A stretch of DNA of 64,000 bases from Porpolomopsis calyptriformis (GCA_951640195.1 OX621166.1:1728501-1792500); one strand, 5' to 3'. Positions 24,478-36,454 are shown, counted from the first letter of the stretch. Notes: generated from the sequence alone by a model not told the origin. Numbers and translations are program-made.

Positions 24478-27162
24478 TGCATCACCCAAGGTCTACTCTC
24501 CAGGATACTGCCACAATTGGTGCTAATGCTATGCTAGCGCAGAAGCCAGCATCCAGAGGTGGTCCTAATCAGCTTGATGGTCAAAGGAAAAAAAGCTGCA
24601 TCAACAAGGTAGGGAATGATGCAGCATCGTATGCTTTAGTGGAAACTGTAGGAGCTAAAGGTATGTCTACATTACATTTTGCAATCCTAGATTAATAATG
24701 TTGGTATAGGAAATGCTACATCCCTTCATTGGTCTAGTCGTTCTACGAAGGGCATGGGGGGTGCCCTCAAACAACTTCAACAAGTTTCCGAAGCTGTAGA
24801 TTTCACCAGTGGAGCCAAAGGGCATAAGAAGCAAGCACGCCACACTATCCCAGACTCAACGGTAGAAAACCCGATGGCCCCTCAGCCGCTAAAGCACAGG
24901 AAGCCCAATACTGTGGATGTGGGTACTATAACATGCATGTACTTCCCGCACCTCACTCTACTGCATTTAGAGAGGCATTGTGCAATCAACACAAGGCCCC
25001 TTGGTTTCAGTTCCAAACCCTGCTCAACAACCCATGTACCTTGTGCCCCCTGGAACAGAGCCTGACCTCCAGGAAGATTCTCACCGTTTTGGGTTCCGAT
25101 CCGTGAACCCTCACCCTAAAACCCACGATATGACTCAGGACTCCTGCAATATATCTAGCGAGAGGCAACTGGCATGGTAACTTATCCACTATCATTTCAT
25201 GGGGCAATATTGATGCTAGCCTGATACAGCCAACCACCCATGTTGGATCCTCGTATTTTGAATGCCGCTGGTATGTTCTCCAGAATCATTAACTTGATTT
25301 ATTGACTCACACATATCATTCTGTTCTGCTTGGCTAGTGCTGCCCTCCAAGGGCCGAATAAGGCATAATCAGCAAAAAATACAGACACCCCACTCACATA
25401 GTCTATCTATGCAGGAATCTTCAGATTATGATTCCAGAATGGACACTGCATCACGATAGGAATCCGCTAATTCCAACAATGATGGCGCACTTGGACACCT
25501 CAATGCTATAGCTGAAGATGATGAAGATGACCCTGATGGCAGCTCTAATAATTTTAACAACCAGCTTCACAATGTTAACGATATGAATTTGACCTTGAAT
25601 CACTCTGACCCACTTTTAGATGAGTACTCGATGTTATCATACATAATCTGTTTTTTACTGATGTGCTTTAATCAGAAGACAGATTTGATCAATCACCACC
25701 TGAGGATGAGCGTATTGCTTTACAAGCACTCAAGACACCTAAGGCAAAAGGTGAAATCTCCTGCTTCGCAAAATAGCTAGCCTGATAGTCCTTGCAGATA
25801 CTGCAGAAGACACTTGGGCACAACGCAACAACCAATACATGAATACTGTGTGATCAATTCAAGTATTCGATTCATCAAACTAACTTTCCTCTTAGGCAAA
25901 CACAGAAGATGGTTCGTATGATGTCATTGCCAACTACCAAAAAAGAAACCGCATCCCAAAAGCACCTCACCCCATGAGGCTTCAGCATGGCAATGGCAAC
26001 AATGACTTGCACAAGTCAGATTGTGACTCTGAAAGTGATATTGGGCCTGTCCATGAGCACCAAAGGTCCAGACAACACTCTGGTAAAGTATACACCACTA
26101 CATCCGCTAACCCTAAGAGATTAGGCTTCTACCCCCCCAGTGGAAATGGGTTATAGAAAGCGCAAAATCCAAGTTTCGTCTATGGATGGCCCTGGAGTGT
26201 GCATTCCCGATTCCGACAAGGGAAGACCACCACCAGACAGTATCAACGCTCCTTATGGATGCCTTGGCTGAACACCAAGATGACGGAGGTTGTGTTGAAG
26301 ATAGTATATGCTGTTATCTCCATTTCTACACTAATGCTGACTACGTACCAGGATATTACCCCAAGTACCAGTCCTCAATGATTGCCTATGTATGTGTATT
26401 TCATGACTATGACAATCTGACACTACTCACATCCTCACAGATATTTGCTGATTGCTTGACCTTCTGTGCTGAGCTCAAATCAAAAGCAAGGGCGATTGTG
26501 GATTCTCACTACCCTATTGAGCTGGCAGAAATAATTCCGGGCCAGATGGAATACATGGCCACCATCGAAGACAACGTCAAGAAGCTCCTGAAAAATGGCA
26601 TGTTCCTCCATGGTGAAAACAAAGATGACCAGGTATGATTCACAAAGACACATAGAGCGGACACTACCATGTTTTTATAGGGTCGGACCAATAACTTTAT
26701 GCATCAAGCTATCACAGAGCTTTGTCGATCTTTATTTTATGGGCTGTTGAAACTGGCATTGCAATTCCCTCGTGAGTTTGAAGATGAAGTTCCAGCAGGC
26801 ATCATTGTTCTAGTGGCAACTGTGGTATGTTCGATATCTTTTCTGATTCACACATTTATCTTTACTGTGACAGATCCGGTGCTGCTTGGATGCCTACCAA
26901 GCCGGGTTTTGGAACGACAAGCATGAATTCAATACTGAGACCTATTCAGTGATATATGATGCATTGTGGAGGCTTGTTGATGCCGTGAAGAGAGATAACT
27001 ATCATTGGGGTAAGTTCTGTGCAGCGCGCAAAGCATGGGCTTCAAATGCAAGGTACGCAAACGCTCCCAGTGAAATATCCACATTTCTCATGTATCCAAC
27101 ATAGGCTCCGATTAGGGAAGAAGCGCAACAACGATTTTGACATGGCCGTGATTCTTGACTGA
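24478..27162 (+). pseudogene. DUF6532-family gene, frameshifted
   Basis: Opens at ATG 24478 with a disordered N-terminal part in several exons (for example GPLVSVPNPAQQPMYLVPPG near 25000), an acidic part (AEDDEDDPDG near 25510), then the DUF6532 core. Core segments are WKWVIESAKSKFRLWMALEC, MDALAEHQDDG, IELAEIIPGQMEYMATIEDN, HQAITELCRSLFYGL, RCCLDAYQAGFWNDKHEFN and WGKFCAARKAWASNA, ending at TGA 27160-27162. DUF6532 is a fungal domain of unknown function found near transposons. A one-base shift in the C run at 26132-26138 breaks the frame between LGFYPP and the core, and a TAG near 25457 fits a lost Gln codon. It lies inside the inverted repeats with the transposase and may be cargo. Confidence 0.7.
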
Positions 27163-27361
27163 AGGGTTTATAGCAGTAGTAGGTAATATAGCTTCCTATT
27201 ACAATTATGATTGTTTTCGCATCCAAAAATTAATTGAGCAAGCGGAATAAATCCCCAGACTGGGTGAATCTTAGCTGATCTCTATAGCACTATATAGGCA
27301 ACTTCACAGCTATAAGATGCTATGTGGACAACAGGTAGACTATGTAGTGCTGTGCAGTTGA

Positions 27362-27486
27362 TGGAGGGAACTATGTAGAGCTATAATTTGGGGATATAGC
27401 TATGGCTGCTATGACCTGCTATGGCACTATGACCAGCTATGACTAAGCTATGTAGTGGTATAGATCTCACACGGTTTTGCTGATGC
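27362..27486 (-). repeat. Right inverted subterminal repeat of the Plavaka-type region
   Basis: Reverse-complement counterpart of 16225-16350: it ends with GGTTTTGCTGATG and carries CTATGACCTGCTATGG-type units. Together the two repeats bracket about 11.2 kb. Confidence 0.6.
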
Positions 27487-27829
27487 AATATCATGCAATA
27501 TCAATTCAGTAGGCCTGGTGCACAATTTCTTTGGGAAAATCATCAATTAAATGGCAACTAGATAATACAGAAGAATAGGGAATGTGCATGCATATGAATG
27601 TTGGAATGTATACAGTGAAAGCAAGTTTATAGCTATGTTTACAATAGTATCCAGATAGTGAGCAAATAGTGAACAATACTAATTTGAATAGAAGTATTAG
27701 AATAGCAATTTACTAATTGAGAAATTTGTTAGTCTTCTTTTGAAATTGAGTGGTTGGTACAACAGGGATCTCTTTGCCATACTTGGTTTTCTAGCCAGGG
27801 TATTATCATAAATCCTCTTGCATTGCCAA
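27487..27829. other. AT-rich spacer, nothing recognised
   Basis: No gene or repeat recognised between the Plavaka-type end and the next LTR. Confidence 0.4.
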
Positions 27830-28198
27830 TGTTATGATTTGGTAGTTGAATAGTTTTACTTCTCATGTTGGTGGGGCTAAGGGGAAATAGAATGTTCAAC
27901 TAAAGATTGGGGGAGATAACTAGGAATTGAACTTAATCTACTGACTACAAGATCAGGCTTATATACTAACTATGTAAGTTGCTATGAGTCAACAATAAGG
28001 GTGATTACAAAGCAGAATATAGAATGTAACTTGTGAAGAGTTATAAAAAGAATAGAAGAAATAGAATATAACTTGTGAAGAGTCAAAGAGAAGGACATGT
28101 GACTACTATCTATATATAAATTGGATAAGTGGAAGGATAAATGGTTAAGATAGTAATCAAGTCTGACTAAAGAAAAAAGAAAAAATACATCCATAATA
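27830..28198 (-). repeat. Solo LTR (family 1)
   Basis: Starts TGTTATGATTTGG and aligns over its full length with the LTR at 4541-4908. The right end is more diverged (ATAATATA instead of GTGACATA). No internal region of the same family is attached, so it is probably a solo LTR; orientation is inferred from the 4541 copy. Confidence 0.6.
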
Positions 28199-28222
28199 TA
28201 AAGTAACTCAAAAAACCCTTAC

Positions 28223-28852
28223 TGTTATAAACTAGTTGCTGTTGAGACAGTTTTACTTCCGAGTGCTCTGTCCGAGATGATGATGATGGTCTCAAGTCCT
28301 AGTTATTAGGGTGTCTAATGAGGAATCAGACTTAAGGTCTGAGTACAACTAACTAGGGGTTTATATACTGACTACGCTACTGTGGATGAGTCAGTGTTTA
28401 CACGAGGAATACATGTGATGAGTAAAGATAAGCATGATAGGGAACTCAGAGCATGTGAAGGGATGAAACATAATCATCAGAAATGAAAGGTATTGTTAAG
28501 AATTGCACTGGGAACATGCGCTTCTGATGACAGTCAAGACTACTTGACTAAAATGTTATAGTATTGGACTTACCCAATACTGTTGTTCCCAGTATATATA
28601 CCATATTCCATGTGACTGGCTAGAATCTGCTCGACATTCATGAGAGACAGCCACAAGCGCGCTCAATCTCATGTCTCAAATTTCAGATTTGTGACAGGTA
28701 TCCTATGTTGGATAAATGAAAAAGATAAGGTCATGGTAAATCCCATGACGAAACTGTGGGGAATCCCTGGGGAATCCCAAGCAAGATAAGGTAGATCCAA
28801 CTAGACTACAAGGACAAACATAGAGAAGGAATGAAAAATTACGTCCGTGACA
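28223..28852 (-). repeat. LTR (family 1-related), 3' LTR of a minus-strand gypsy fragment
   Basis: Starts TGTTATAAAC and ends CCGTGACA; shares the GTTTTACTTCC and GTTTATATACTGACTAC blocks with family 1 but is longer (630 bp). On its right, DNA reading on the minus strand encodes a coiled-coil ORF, as expected inside a gypsy 3' end. Confidence 0.6.
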
Positions 28853-29470
28853 TACACCTCACTTTTCGGGAAATTCGACCCGAATTTCAAACTTGGGTGA
28901 TGTCGGTCATCTCGTTCTCTGAGGCCTGGGTCTGGATTTCCTCAGTGGCAGGGGCCTTGATGGCCACTGAGAGGGAAGCAATAGGATCGACTTCCGTGGT
29001 CAGCTAGGTGGGGGAGGGGATGGCAGTGATGCTGTTGTCATCTGGGCTTTCATCTGGGTACTCTAGGTTGAGATCAATAGGGTACTCAACTGTTCTTCCA
29101 TACTCAATAAGGGTCTCCCTCATCATGAGATCTTGTTGCGTCAAGCCTTCAATGGCTTGACAATCCTCCAGCATGCAGGAAATGTGGGTGTGGGTAGTGG
29201 CATTCCTGCAGTCAACCCAGTTTCGCTTCTTCTCTTGCTCGAGCATCCAGATTTTGTGTTCGAGTGTGTCGTGACTGTCCTTCCAGAATATGATACATCT
29301 CTCTGACAACTTCAACTTGGCCTTTAGTGCTGTCAGCTCTGCTCGCAACTCACAATTCCATTGTCCAATACTTTCATTATTGACATTTAAGCAGGCGATG
29401 GTGATGTTGGGGTTTTTGGGAGGTGGAGTTGGGCTGTTGCCGAGAAGTTCAGCAGTAGTTATACAATGTT
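28853..29470 (-). mobile_element. Gypsy 3' internal remnant with a coiled-coil extra ORF
   Basis: On the minus strand an open stretch (29348-29004) has strong coiled-coil character (ALKAKLKLSERCIIFWKDSH, DTLEHKIWMLEQEKKRNW) and an acidic tail (YPDESPDDNS). It lies directly upstream of an LTR, the same place as the extra ORF at 5568-4990. The rest of the element is missing or replaced. Confidence 0.5.
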
Positions 29471-30132
29471 GTCAGCACAATTGTCTAGAGATAGGGATGG
29501 TAGTAGTGGAGGGACCGGGGGTAGGGGAATAGGTAGCCCTCATCTCCCCCCAAACTCCTTGCAACTCCTCCCTCAAATTTGCCATCTCCAACAACTCCGC
29601 ATTTCCTTGTTGCCTTTTTACTCTGTGCTCTAGTTCCTCTGTAGCACTCTGGATGCGTTTCCTTTTTGCTGGTTCTTCCCTAACCCAGCATTTGGCCTTT
29701 ACCTGTTGGCAGGTGGTGCAACTCTGGGCCTTCCCCTGTCCAGTTGGCCACACGCATTCCTCTGCGCTCCCTTTCCTGAGGCAAGGCTTGCACGGAGCCC
29801 TCCTAAATGAACTCTGGTCAACTCCAGAATAAAGCGGAAAAAAGAAAAAATACTTATGGCCTTCTGATCAAGGCCTCTTGCCCTAATCTTTCCTCTGCCG
29901 CCATCTCCGCCTGCTCCACTATACGAGCCGCCTCCTTTGCCCTCCTTGCTACCTCCCTTTTTGCAGCTTTGGCCGCCTTTCTGGCCTCCCATCGTTCCTC
30001 TGCCAACCGACGCTCTTCCTCCAGGCCTCCTCTGCTTCTTTCTCTGCTTCCTTGCATTCTCGTTGTTCTTCATTTTCAAGCTAGACTTGTAGCTGTGCAA
30101 GTTGGGCTTGAATTTCGTCGCGAGTGGGCATG
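29471..30132 (-). pseudogene. Decayed Glu/Arg-rich coiled-coil gene with a Cys cluster
   Basis: From an ATG at 30132 the minus strand reads MPTRDEIQAQLAQLQV, a TAG, then highly charged helix (RRLAEERWEARKAAKAAKRE, VARRAKEAARIVEQAEMAAE). After frame changes follow a Cys-rich part (SCTTCQQVKAKC) and another helix (ATEELEHRVKRQQGNAELLE). This layout is familiar from uncharacterised Agaricomycete proteins with a long charged coil and paired CxxC motifs, possibly retroelement-linked. The stop fits CAG to TAG. I do not assign a function. Confidence 0.45.
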
Positions 30133-30300
30133 GTTAATGAAGAAGAGTGGTCCACCAGACCTTATTATATATGTTCCGATTTCAAACTCCGATGATTCTC
30201 CGAAGTCTGCCACATTCCGAAACTCCGATTTCTTGGTCATTACCAAATATGGTCAAGTCCAATATGCGGTCTTGAGGGCTCGCCCTTAAGAGGGAGATAC

Positions 30301-30556
30301 TGTTACATCCCAGTTCCGATGAACTCCAATGAATTCCGATGAACTCTGATTACTCTGACAACTCCAAACACTCTGTACTTTTCACATGTTTCCTACTTAT
30401 GACGTCCTCTGTTGTCACTATGTCTCAGATATAATTATCTAGCAGGTATATAAGTACTGCATTTTTTTTCTGTATCTGTAGACAGAATATTGACTAAGTC
30501 CTGTTGTTTATCCAACTCCAATCTCTGAATTCAACTCCAAAACTTTGGACCTAACA
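30301..30556 (+). repeat. LTR (family 2), interrupting a gypsy RNase H
   Basis: Starts TGTTACATCCC, has a TATA-like AGGTATATAAGTACTGC, and ends GACCTAACA. A purine-rich AAGAGGGAGATAC lies immediately before it, as a polypurine tract would for a plus-strand element. Its right border coincides with the break in the minus-strand RNase H (after FEHETIAIV). No matching target duplication was seen, so it is probably a truncated 3' end rather than a clean solo LTR. Confidence 0.55.
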
Positions 30557-31680
30557 ATCGCGATTGTTTCATGCTCAAATGTACGATAATTCCATTGAGC
30601 ATCCGTAAACTTTTGCGACATAAATCCTGCTAGTCTGCAGGTTTGCCAGGTAGGACCTTGTCCATACATTGCACCAACGCCATGTATTGAGGCATTGCAG
30701 ATGACCCATATGGGTTCATCTTTCTTGTGATGTATTGGTACTAGTATAGGTGTCGAGCAGCATATCTGCTTTATCATTTCAAAGCATTTATTGTGGATTG
30801 GTCTCCACGCGAACGGTTGCCTGTTCACTGTCATGGCTGCTAACGGCCTTGTATAACTTGAGATATCTGGCAGGAAATGCACCAGATATTGTATGAGTCC
30901 TATAAATTTCTGGACATCGTTGTAATTGCGCAGTTGTCGCCAATCGCGTATTCTCACCATTTTATCAGTGTCTGCGTGTAGCCCTTTGTCATCTATCTTA
31001 TGACCTAGACAGTCAATTACATCGGCATACAGTTCACACTTCTCCTCTTGGAGGTAGAACTTGTATTCTTGTACTTTACTAAACACGAGACCCAAGTGTT
31101 TTTCATGCTCCAAGATGGAAGCACTATAGATGAATAGATCGTCGAGATAGGCATGCATGAATATGCCAATAAAGTCTCGAAAGATCATTGTCATTACCTG
31201 CTGGAATGTAGCAGGTGCGTTGCAGTCTCCTATCTGCATTGTATGGCTCACGTAGGTGCCATATATAGTTGCAAACACGCTTTTATGCATGTCTTCAGGC
31301 ACTGTCCATACCTGCTCATAAGCATCTGATAGGTCTATTTTTGACCTTATTGTTCCACCAGCCACATCATATCTGATCTGGTCTTGGTCTGGAAAGGGCG
31401 TAACGTCCTTCAAGGTATTGTCATTGTATTTGCGACAATCAATTAGCATCTGTAGAGTGCCATTCTTTTTTGGAATGCATAGCATTGGAGCTGCTTGATC
31501 AGTTTGCACCAATTCCCACCATCCGGCGCACGTATACTGCGCGATCTTCACCATAAGCTGAGGCTTTAGCGAGTCTGGACATCTCGGAAGGTAGTAATTG
31601 TACTTCTTATCTTCATTGATAAGAGGTATGTGGTGATTGACACCATGTACTGGAGGCAATTCCTCAGGTACTCTGTGCAT
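30557..31680 (-). mobile_element. Ty3/gypsy reverse transcriptase and partial RNase H
   Basis: A long open stretch gives RT motifs in order: HRVPEELPPVHGVNHHIPLI, MLCIPKKNGTLQMLIDCRKY, KIDLSDAYEQVW, GDCNAPATFQQVMTMIFRDF, the catalytic YLDD (AYLDDLFIYS), then CLGHKIDDKGLHADTDKM and FIGLIQYLVHFLPDISSYT. RNase H begins (IWVICNASIHGVGAMYGQG) with Asn where the first catalytic Asp is expected, and is cut off at the LTR at 30556. RT itself has no internal stop. This is a different gypsy lineage from the element at 35597-42843. Confidence 0.85.
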
Positions 31681-32187
31681 AATATCTTAGCACGCTTTGA
31701 TCCATTTGGCTTGAAGGTGAGGTCTGTCCTTGTGTGTTAGGGATGTTTCAGTCCTTTCATTCGGTTGAACAATTTGAGCTACACTCAGTAGCATCTTTTC
31801 ATTAGACCCGGTAGAGGTACTCTCTTTTATTTTCTTTGTGTTTGCATCTGAACACCTTTTTCTTGAAAACTCCTCAACAAACTCTTTTGGTTTGTTGGTT
31901 TCTATGACATCCTGTCTGGACGTCTTCCCTGCAGAACCTTTCAGTTCTGCGTCTGCTAGTCATTCAGCAGACCTTTGTTCAGTTCATCGCAGCAATTGTC
32001 TGTGCATGATTTCGTCATGTTCCTCCCCTTCAGTTAGAGCGGAAGCGGCTACCCTGCAGACCATTATCTGGTTCGCGCTAGGCTCTAGCATAATTTCGAA
32101 TTCATGCATGAAACCAATGCCAATTATAGCATCGAATCTGTCGATATTTACAATATCAAAGTAGTATTTCTTTGCGATACTTTTGTA
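31681..32187 (-). other. Gypsy internal region, protease-RT linker
   Basis: DNA between the protease remnant and RT of the same minus-strand gypsy element. The reading frame is broken; no separate gene seen. Confidence 0.5.
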
Positions 32188-32871
32188 TCACATGGGACAG
32201 TAAGTACCATAGTTAATCCGCGATCTGCTACCGCGGCATCCTAGTTGGATCGGAACAGGGTCCTTTAACTGATATATTTTCAAATTTGCAACTCTTGCAA
32301 ATTCTGGGCTAATGGCATCAGAGGTGCTGCCTGTATTGAACATTACAATGGCTACAAGGCTATTTAATTCCATGCGAGCCACTAAAGGCCTTACTTTTGT
32401 GCTCAGCTTCACTGGGTGGTCCTGCTGTCTGCTGGACTTACAAACCCATGATTTGGGTTGAGTGTCCTCTTTGAACACTTGTTTGTCATTTATAGATGCT
32501 ATAAATTCATGAGCAGAGTTACTCGTTTCTCTAATTGAACATATCTGTTTGTTGATGATGTTATTGTCATCTTTCTCTTGTGAGTACTCCTTATACTCAT
32601 CATATTCTTGGAGGTGATACTCTTCACCTTGTGATGTATACTGTGATCCTTGTAAAGGATCATCCTCCTTTTCCTCAACTACAATTCTGTAGTTGTTTTG
32701 AGGCTCGTCTGCCTCTTGGTCATTCTCGTTGATAGCATCTTCTGCTACCATTTTGAATGCATCCTCCCCCTCTTGGATCGCTGCCATTTGGGGCTTCCCA
32801 AAATTGGGACATTTTGGATTGGTTGCATAGTGGCCAACTTTGCCACACGTGTAGCATTTCACACCAGACAA
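32188..32871 (-). mobile_element. Gypsy Gag zinc knuckle and inactivated protease
   Basis: Begins with a CCHC zinc knuckle (CYTCGKVGHYATNPKC), continues through an acidic spacer rich in Glu and Asp, then a retropepsin-like segment VAIVMFNTGSTSDAISPEF. The catalytic Asp of the D-T/S-G motif is Asn here (AAT for GAT), which should abolish protease activity and again fits a C-to-T change on one strand. Followed by LGCRGSRSRINYG, then a stop. Confidence 0.75.
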
Positions 32872-33008
32872 TCCTGTCTGGTTTCTATTATGTGCTGGCG
32901 CCTGCGGTGTTGGTTTACTTCCAGAACCACTTAGTCTATTTGGCAGTGGTCTATAAGGCTGACGGTTGTCAGTCAGTCTATATGGTCGGTATGGACCTCA
33001 TTTGTTAG

Positions 33009-35223
33009 TGTACTTATTGTACGCTGGCTTCAAATACAATGGCATCTCTTTATTCGTCGTCTGATTTGTAGGCAGCCACATATTCATGGTTGCTTTCAGC
33101 TGACTGGTTACTCCAGATGTTGCCTTGCATCACTCATCATAGCAATGCTTTATACAAATGCTCTCTTCAACATGTCGAGCAACTTTGAGGATCATCTCAA
33201 GTAACGAGGTTTCAGCGGTTACGCCTTTCTGGACAACTGTGTTGGTTATCCTTGCAGGTAGACCCAATAATAATTGGGTTTTAAATGTATACGAGTCAGG
33301 CTTGTGTATCATACATCCTGTGTACCTCTCAAGGTCGTAGAAAAATCCTGAGACACCACCTTCTGTGGTGTACTTTCTCAAATAGAATTTCGTCATAGCA
33401 TCCTGTATGGATGCTTCATGAATGAACCAGTCATACAGTCCAGTTATAACCTCTTTAAATGTCCATCAGCGTTTCTGCCTAGACATGCTGTCAACATTGT
33501 TGTTAAACCACTGTCTTGCTTTGTCCGCAAGATAAATAGCCATTAAAGTGATACACTCTGGCTCAGCATTAGGTCCAGCATAGTTGGACAATTTCAACCA
33601 TCTCAAGAATGATTGAAGCTACCCATCGAATTTCTCGATGTCCTCCTCACTGCTATACTCTTTTGGAGTAGGCAGTTTAGGTGATGAGGTTCGGAAACCA
33701 GATAGGTTTCCTTTCAGTGGTTTGCCCACTTATTCATCAATTAATTTATGATATTTATGATGAATGTCTCTGAGGTAATCAGAGCGTCAATCTTTCCCCT
33801 CATATTTATGAGGTTTATGGCTACGACTTCTGTGTCATATTGTTGTTTTTGATGTCTGTTTAGACGTTCTCTTACTACCATGTCCAGTAGCATCAGAGGG
33901 TCGATTTCTTGACTGATCACTTCCAGTGTCCATCGTTTCGCTATGATCGGACTCATCAGAAGAAGAAGATCCTTGATCTGGGTTGTCTGAATCACCATCG
34001 TCTGACTGGTGATACCACCTTCTATTTGAGGGCAGCCTGCGGTCTTGTTTAGACTACTCATTTTGTCCTTCTGCCTATAAATCTATGGTTTCTCCAGAAG
34101 CGTCAAAGGCAATGCCTTGATCGTCCAGGCTGGATCTTCCGGTTTCATGGATGTCGCCATTTCTCAACCTTTGGATAGCCACTCTGTCCTTGAGTATGAA
34201 TGTGCCCAGTCTCAAGGCTGCTTTGTTTTCTTGTTCGAACAATCTGTTCTGGTCATTCCTCTTCTTACTTCCATGTCGATGTTTATCAACTTGATTAGCC
34301 GCGGCTCGCCATCTCTGATAGACGGAACTCGCCTTGTCTTCTTGTTAAGGACGGTGAAGCTCAGCTTCTGCTTGTTGTAGAAGTTCATCTTCTTCATCCC
34401 TATCTGGATGAATGGTTGTATCTATCTTATTTCGATGGGTGTTGTCACTATTCTTATGCACCATGACCTTGTTAAGGTTGTTGGCTAGCTTCATGAATTT
34501 CTCACAACTAATTCTGCCCGTTCTCATCTGAACGAGTACATTGACCCTATTAACTACATTGGAGAGTGTCTCACTCGATACCTTGTGATTCTGCAGGTGC
34601 TTTTCTTGTCGTCTCTTAGTATGGGTCACAGTTGACATCTGACTGGGTGTGGGTGACAGGTCTCGTCACTCATATTGATTGTCTATTTCATTACGCTGTA
34701 ATAGATTTAACATTTGATGAACGTATACTTGTTCATTCAGGTTTCATGACGAGGAAGGGTTTCCTGTCCTCGTTTGACCCTCAGTGAGGGTGTGCATTAA
34801 AGTATCAAGTGTAGGGTTGATTGTCATGCTTACATGCTGACTTGTCATTGGTGACGACTCCTCTCTTTCTGTGAGTTGGGAACTGCCATCATCTAAGTTG
34901 GCATAATGTCTTCGTTTACTCTGGGGTGAATTTATAGCTGACACTAGCCATCTTTGGGTATCGCTGAGGTTGTGACGTGGCACGCCTGAATTAGTGACGG
35001 CACTTGTCTGCGCCATTCCCGGGTCATTGTTGTCAGGCGGTTTGCCTTGCAAGTTGCGCACCATTGAGGCCCACATGATTTGAGTCTTTGTGTGGGTCTT
35101 CATCATTAATGGAGGCCATGTCATCGACAGGGAAGCTTTTTCAATCAAAGTTGATTTACACAGATATTCCACAATTTCTTGTGGATGTGCAAAAAAGTGT
35201 AAGGGTTGGGGACAAGTTATCAC
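33009..35223 (-). mobile_element. Gypsy Gag region, decayed
   Basis: Minus-strand fragments upstream of the zinc knuckle. The part at 33396-33130 reads FYLRKYTTEGGVSGFFYDLE, PDSYTFKTQLLLGLPARI and EMILKVARHVEE, matching the Gag helical core of basidiomycete gypsy elements of the lineage with this RT. Further upstream (34061-33741, 34638-34345, 35223-34744) are polar, low-complexity open pieces that probably belong to the N-terminal part of Gag. Several stops and shifts. No 5' LTR was identified to the right. Confidence 0.6.
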
Positions 35224-35392
35224 ACTTTGCTTAATACCAGGATATGCACAGAACCAATGTATTGGGGCAATCTGGTATAAGCAGGAGTGGGATGTAAACT
35301 TATTGTTTACCTAAGTGTAACCAGTACTTAAGGTATCTGGTACAAATATGTACAAACACAGTGCAGTGGCTGTATGTAACATATCTATTACA

Positions 35393-35596
35393 ATTAAAGA
35401 CAAAACAAGACACTCACCAAGTGGATCCTCTATTAGACTGCAAGCATGCTGGATTGGCTAGTGAACGAACAGACACTTCTTGACTTTGTGCTTGCCACTG
35501 CAAGTGAAACAGCAGAAAGAAGACCAACAAAGGTCAGCATCGGAAGGGATGCGCTGGAGATAGTAGTGAAAGGAATCACAATCAAGAAAGACAGGG
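35393..35596 (-). pseudogene. Fragment of the CCHC-like orphan gene (copy of 47462-47668)
   Basis: About 200 bp homologous to exon 1 of the three-exon gene at 46902-47735. The minus strand reads LDCDSFHYYLQR in the intact copy and a corrupted version here, with FTCSGKHKVKKC in place of FACGGKHKVRKC and a stop in the following PIQH segment. The exon end and its GTGAGT donor are also kept. It ends exactly at the LTR of the next gypsy element. Confidence 0.7.
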
Positions 35597-35987
35597 TGTT
35601 AAGGTGCAGTGGTCTCCCGGTCAGCTTAGAGGTACCTAATGGAAAGAACAGAGACTCCAACCAAAGGTTAGAGGGGGGTGTCTTTATTGAGATTGAAACT
35701 AAGGAATACAAACTCTACCTACGCTACTTATCTACTCTGAGTTTGAATTCCACGACTCAGCGACAATCCATGGAATGGCTGACTCAGCTGCTGCGGATGG
35801 CTGCGCAACTGCGGACGGTGTCATCGCCAACCAATAGCAGAAGTCCCTCGTGTGTGCCGTCACAGGTCACAAGCGACAAGGAAGAAAATGATAAGGGAAA
35901 GGACAGGATAAGGAAGGTGGTGGATGGATAAGATAGGATTAGATAGGCTGCGATAAGATAAAGCGAAAATGTGGACGCATTGTAACA
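35597..35987 (-). repeat. 3' LTR of gypsy element A
   Basis: 391 bp, nearly identical to 42453-42843 apart from scattered substitutions that are mostly transitions. Confidence 0.9.
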
Positions 35988-36023
35988 TCACTCTCCCTTC
36001 AGAATCGCATCTGCGTGAGGTTA

Positions 36024-36431
36024 ATGCAGGCATTGGAGATGTCTTGAGCAGTCTCATAGAAGCCAGTGGGGGGCGTAACAGGGGATGGTGGGGAGGTAAT
36101 GACCATATCGTCATTGGATATCCAAGGCCAAAAGAGGGAGCGTGAGTTGATATGTGCGAAGTACTTGGCCGTGATCATCTAGCCACATGACAAGGGTGAC
36201 AGCATTGACTGGACCTTCTTCATAGATCCAAGCCCAGCATATGTGAGAGGGGAGATGTGGAAGAAGAACAGAGGCATCGAAGCCAAAATCCAGAACACGA
36301 TCGACTTCAGTAGGTGTGAGTGGGACAATGACATCGATGTTGTTGGACATCGTCAGCGGTTTGTAGCCTTCACCGTATGAGTCGGTGACTGGATCGTAGA
36401 GACAGTCGTCGATGCCAAAGAAATCATCCAT
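36024..36431 (-). CDS. Extra ORF downstream of gypsy A pol (unknown function)
   Basis: After the pol terminator the minus strand opens at an ATG at 36431 (MDDFFGIDDCLYDPVTDSYG) and continues with VDRVLDFGFDASVLLPHL, WAWIYEEGPVNAVTLVMWLD and TYQLTLPLLALDIQ, with a first stop near 36111. The homologous plus-strand copy at 42844-43130 continues past that point into RRYGHYLP, so the original ORF was probably longer. The protein reading is conserved between the copies, which suggests past coding function. I do not recognise the domain. Confidence 0.55.
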
Positions 36432-36454
36432 ATGGATGACACGGATCTGGAGTC

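Noticed and set aside
29690..29753. SCTTCQQVKAKC as a Gal4-type zinc cluster
   Set aside because: Only one C-x2-C-x6-C half is present and the surrounding frame is broken. It resembles Cys motifs of repeat-linked coiled-coil proteins rather than a regulator.
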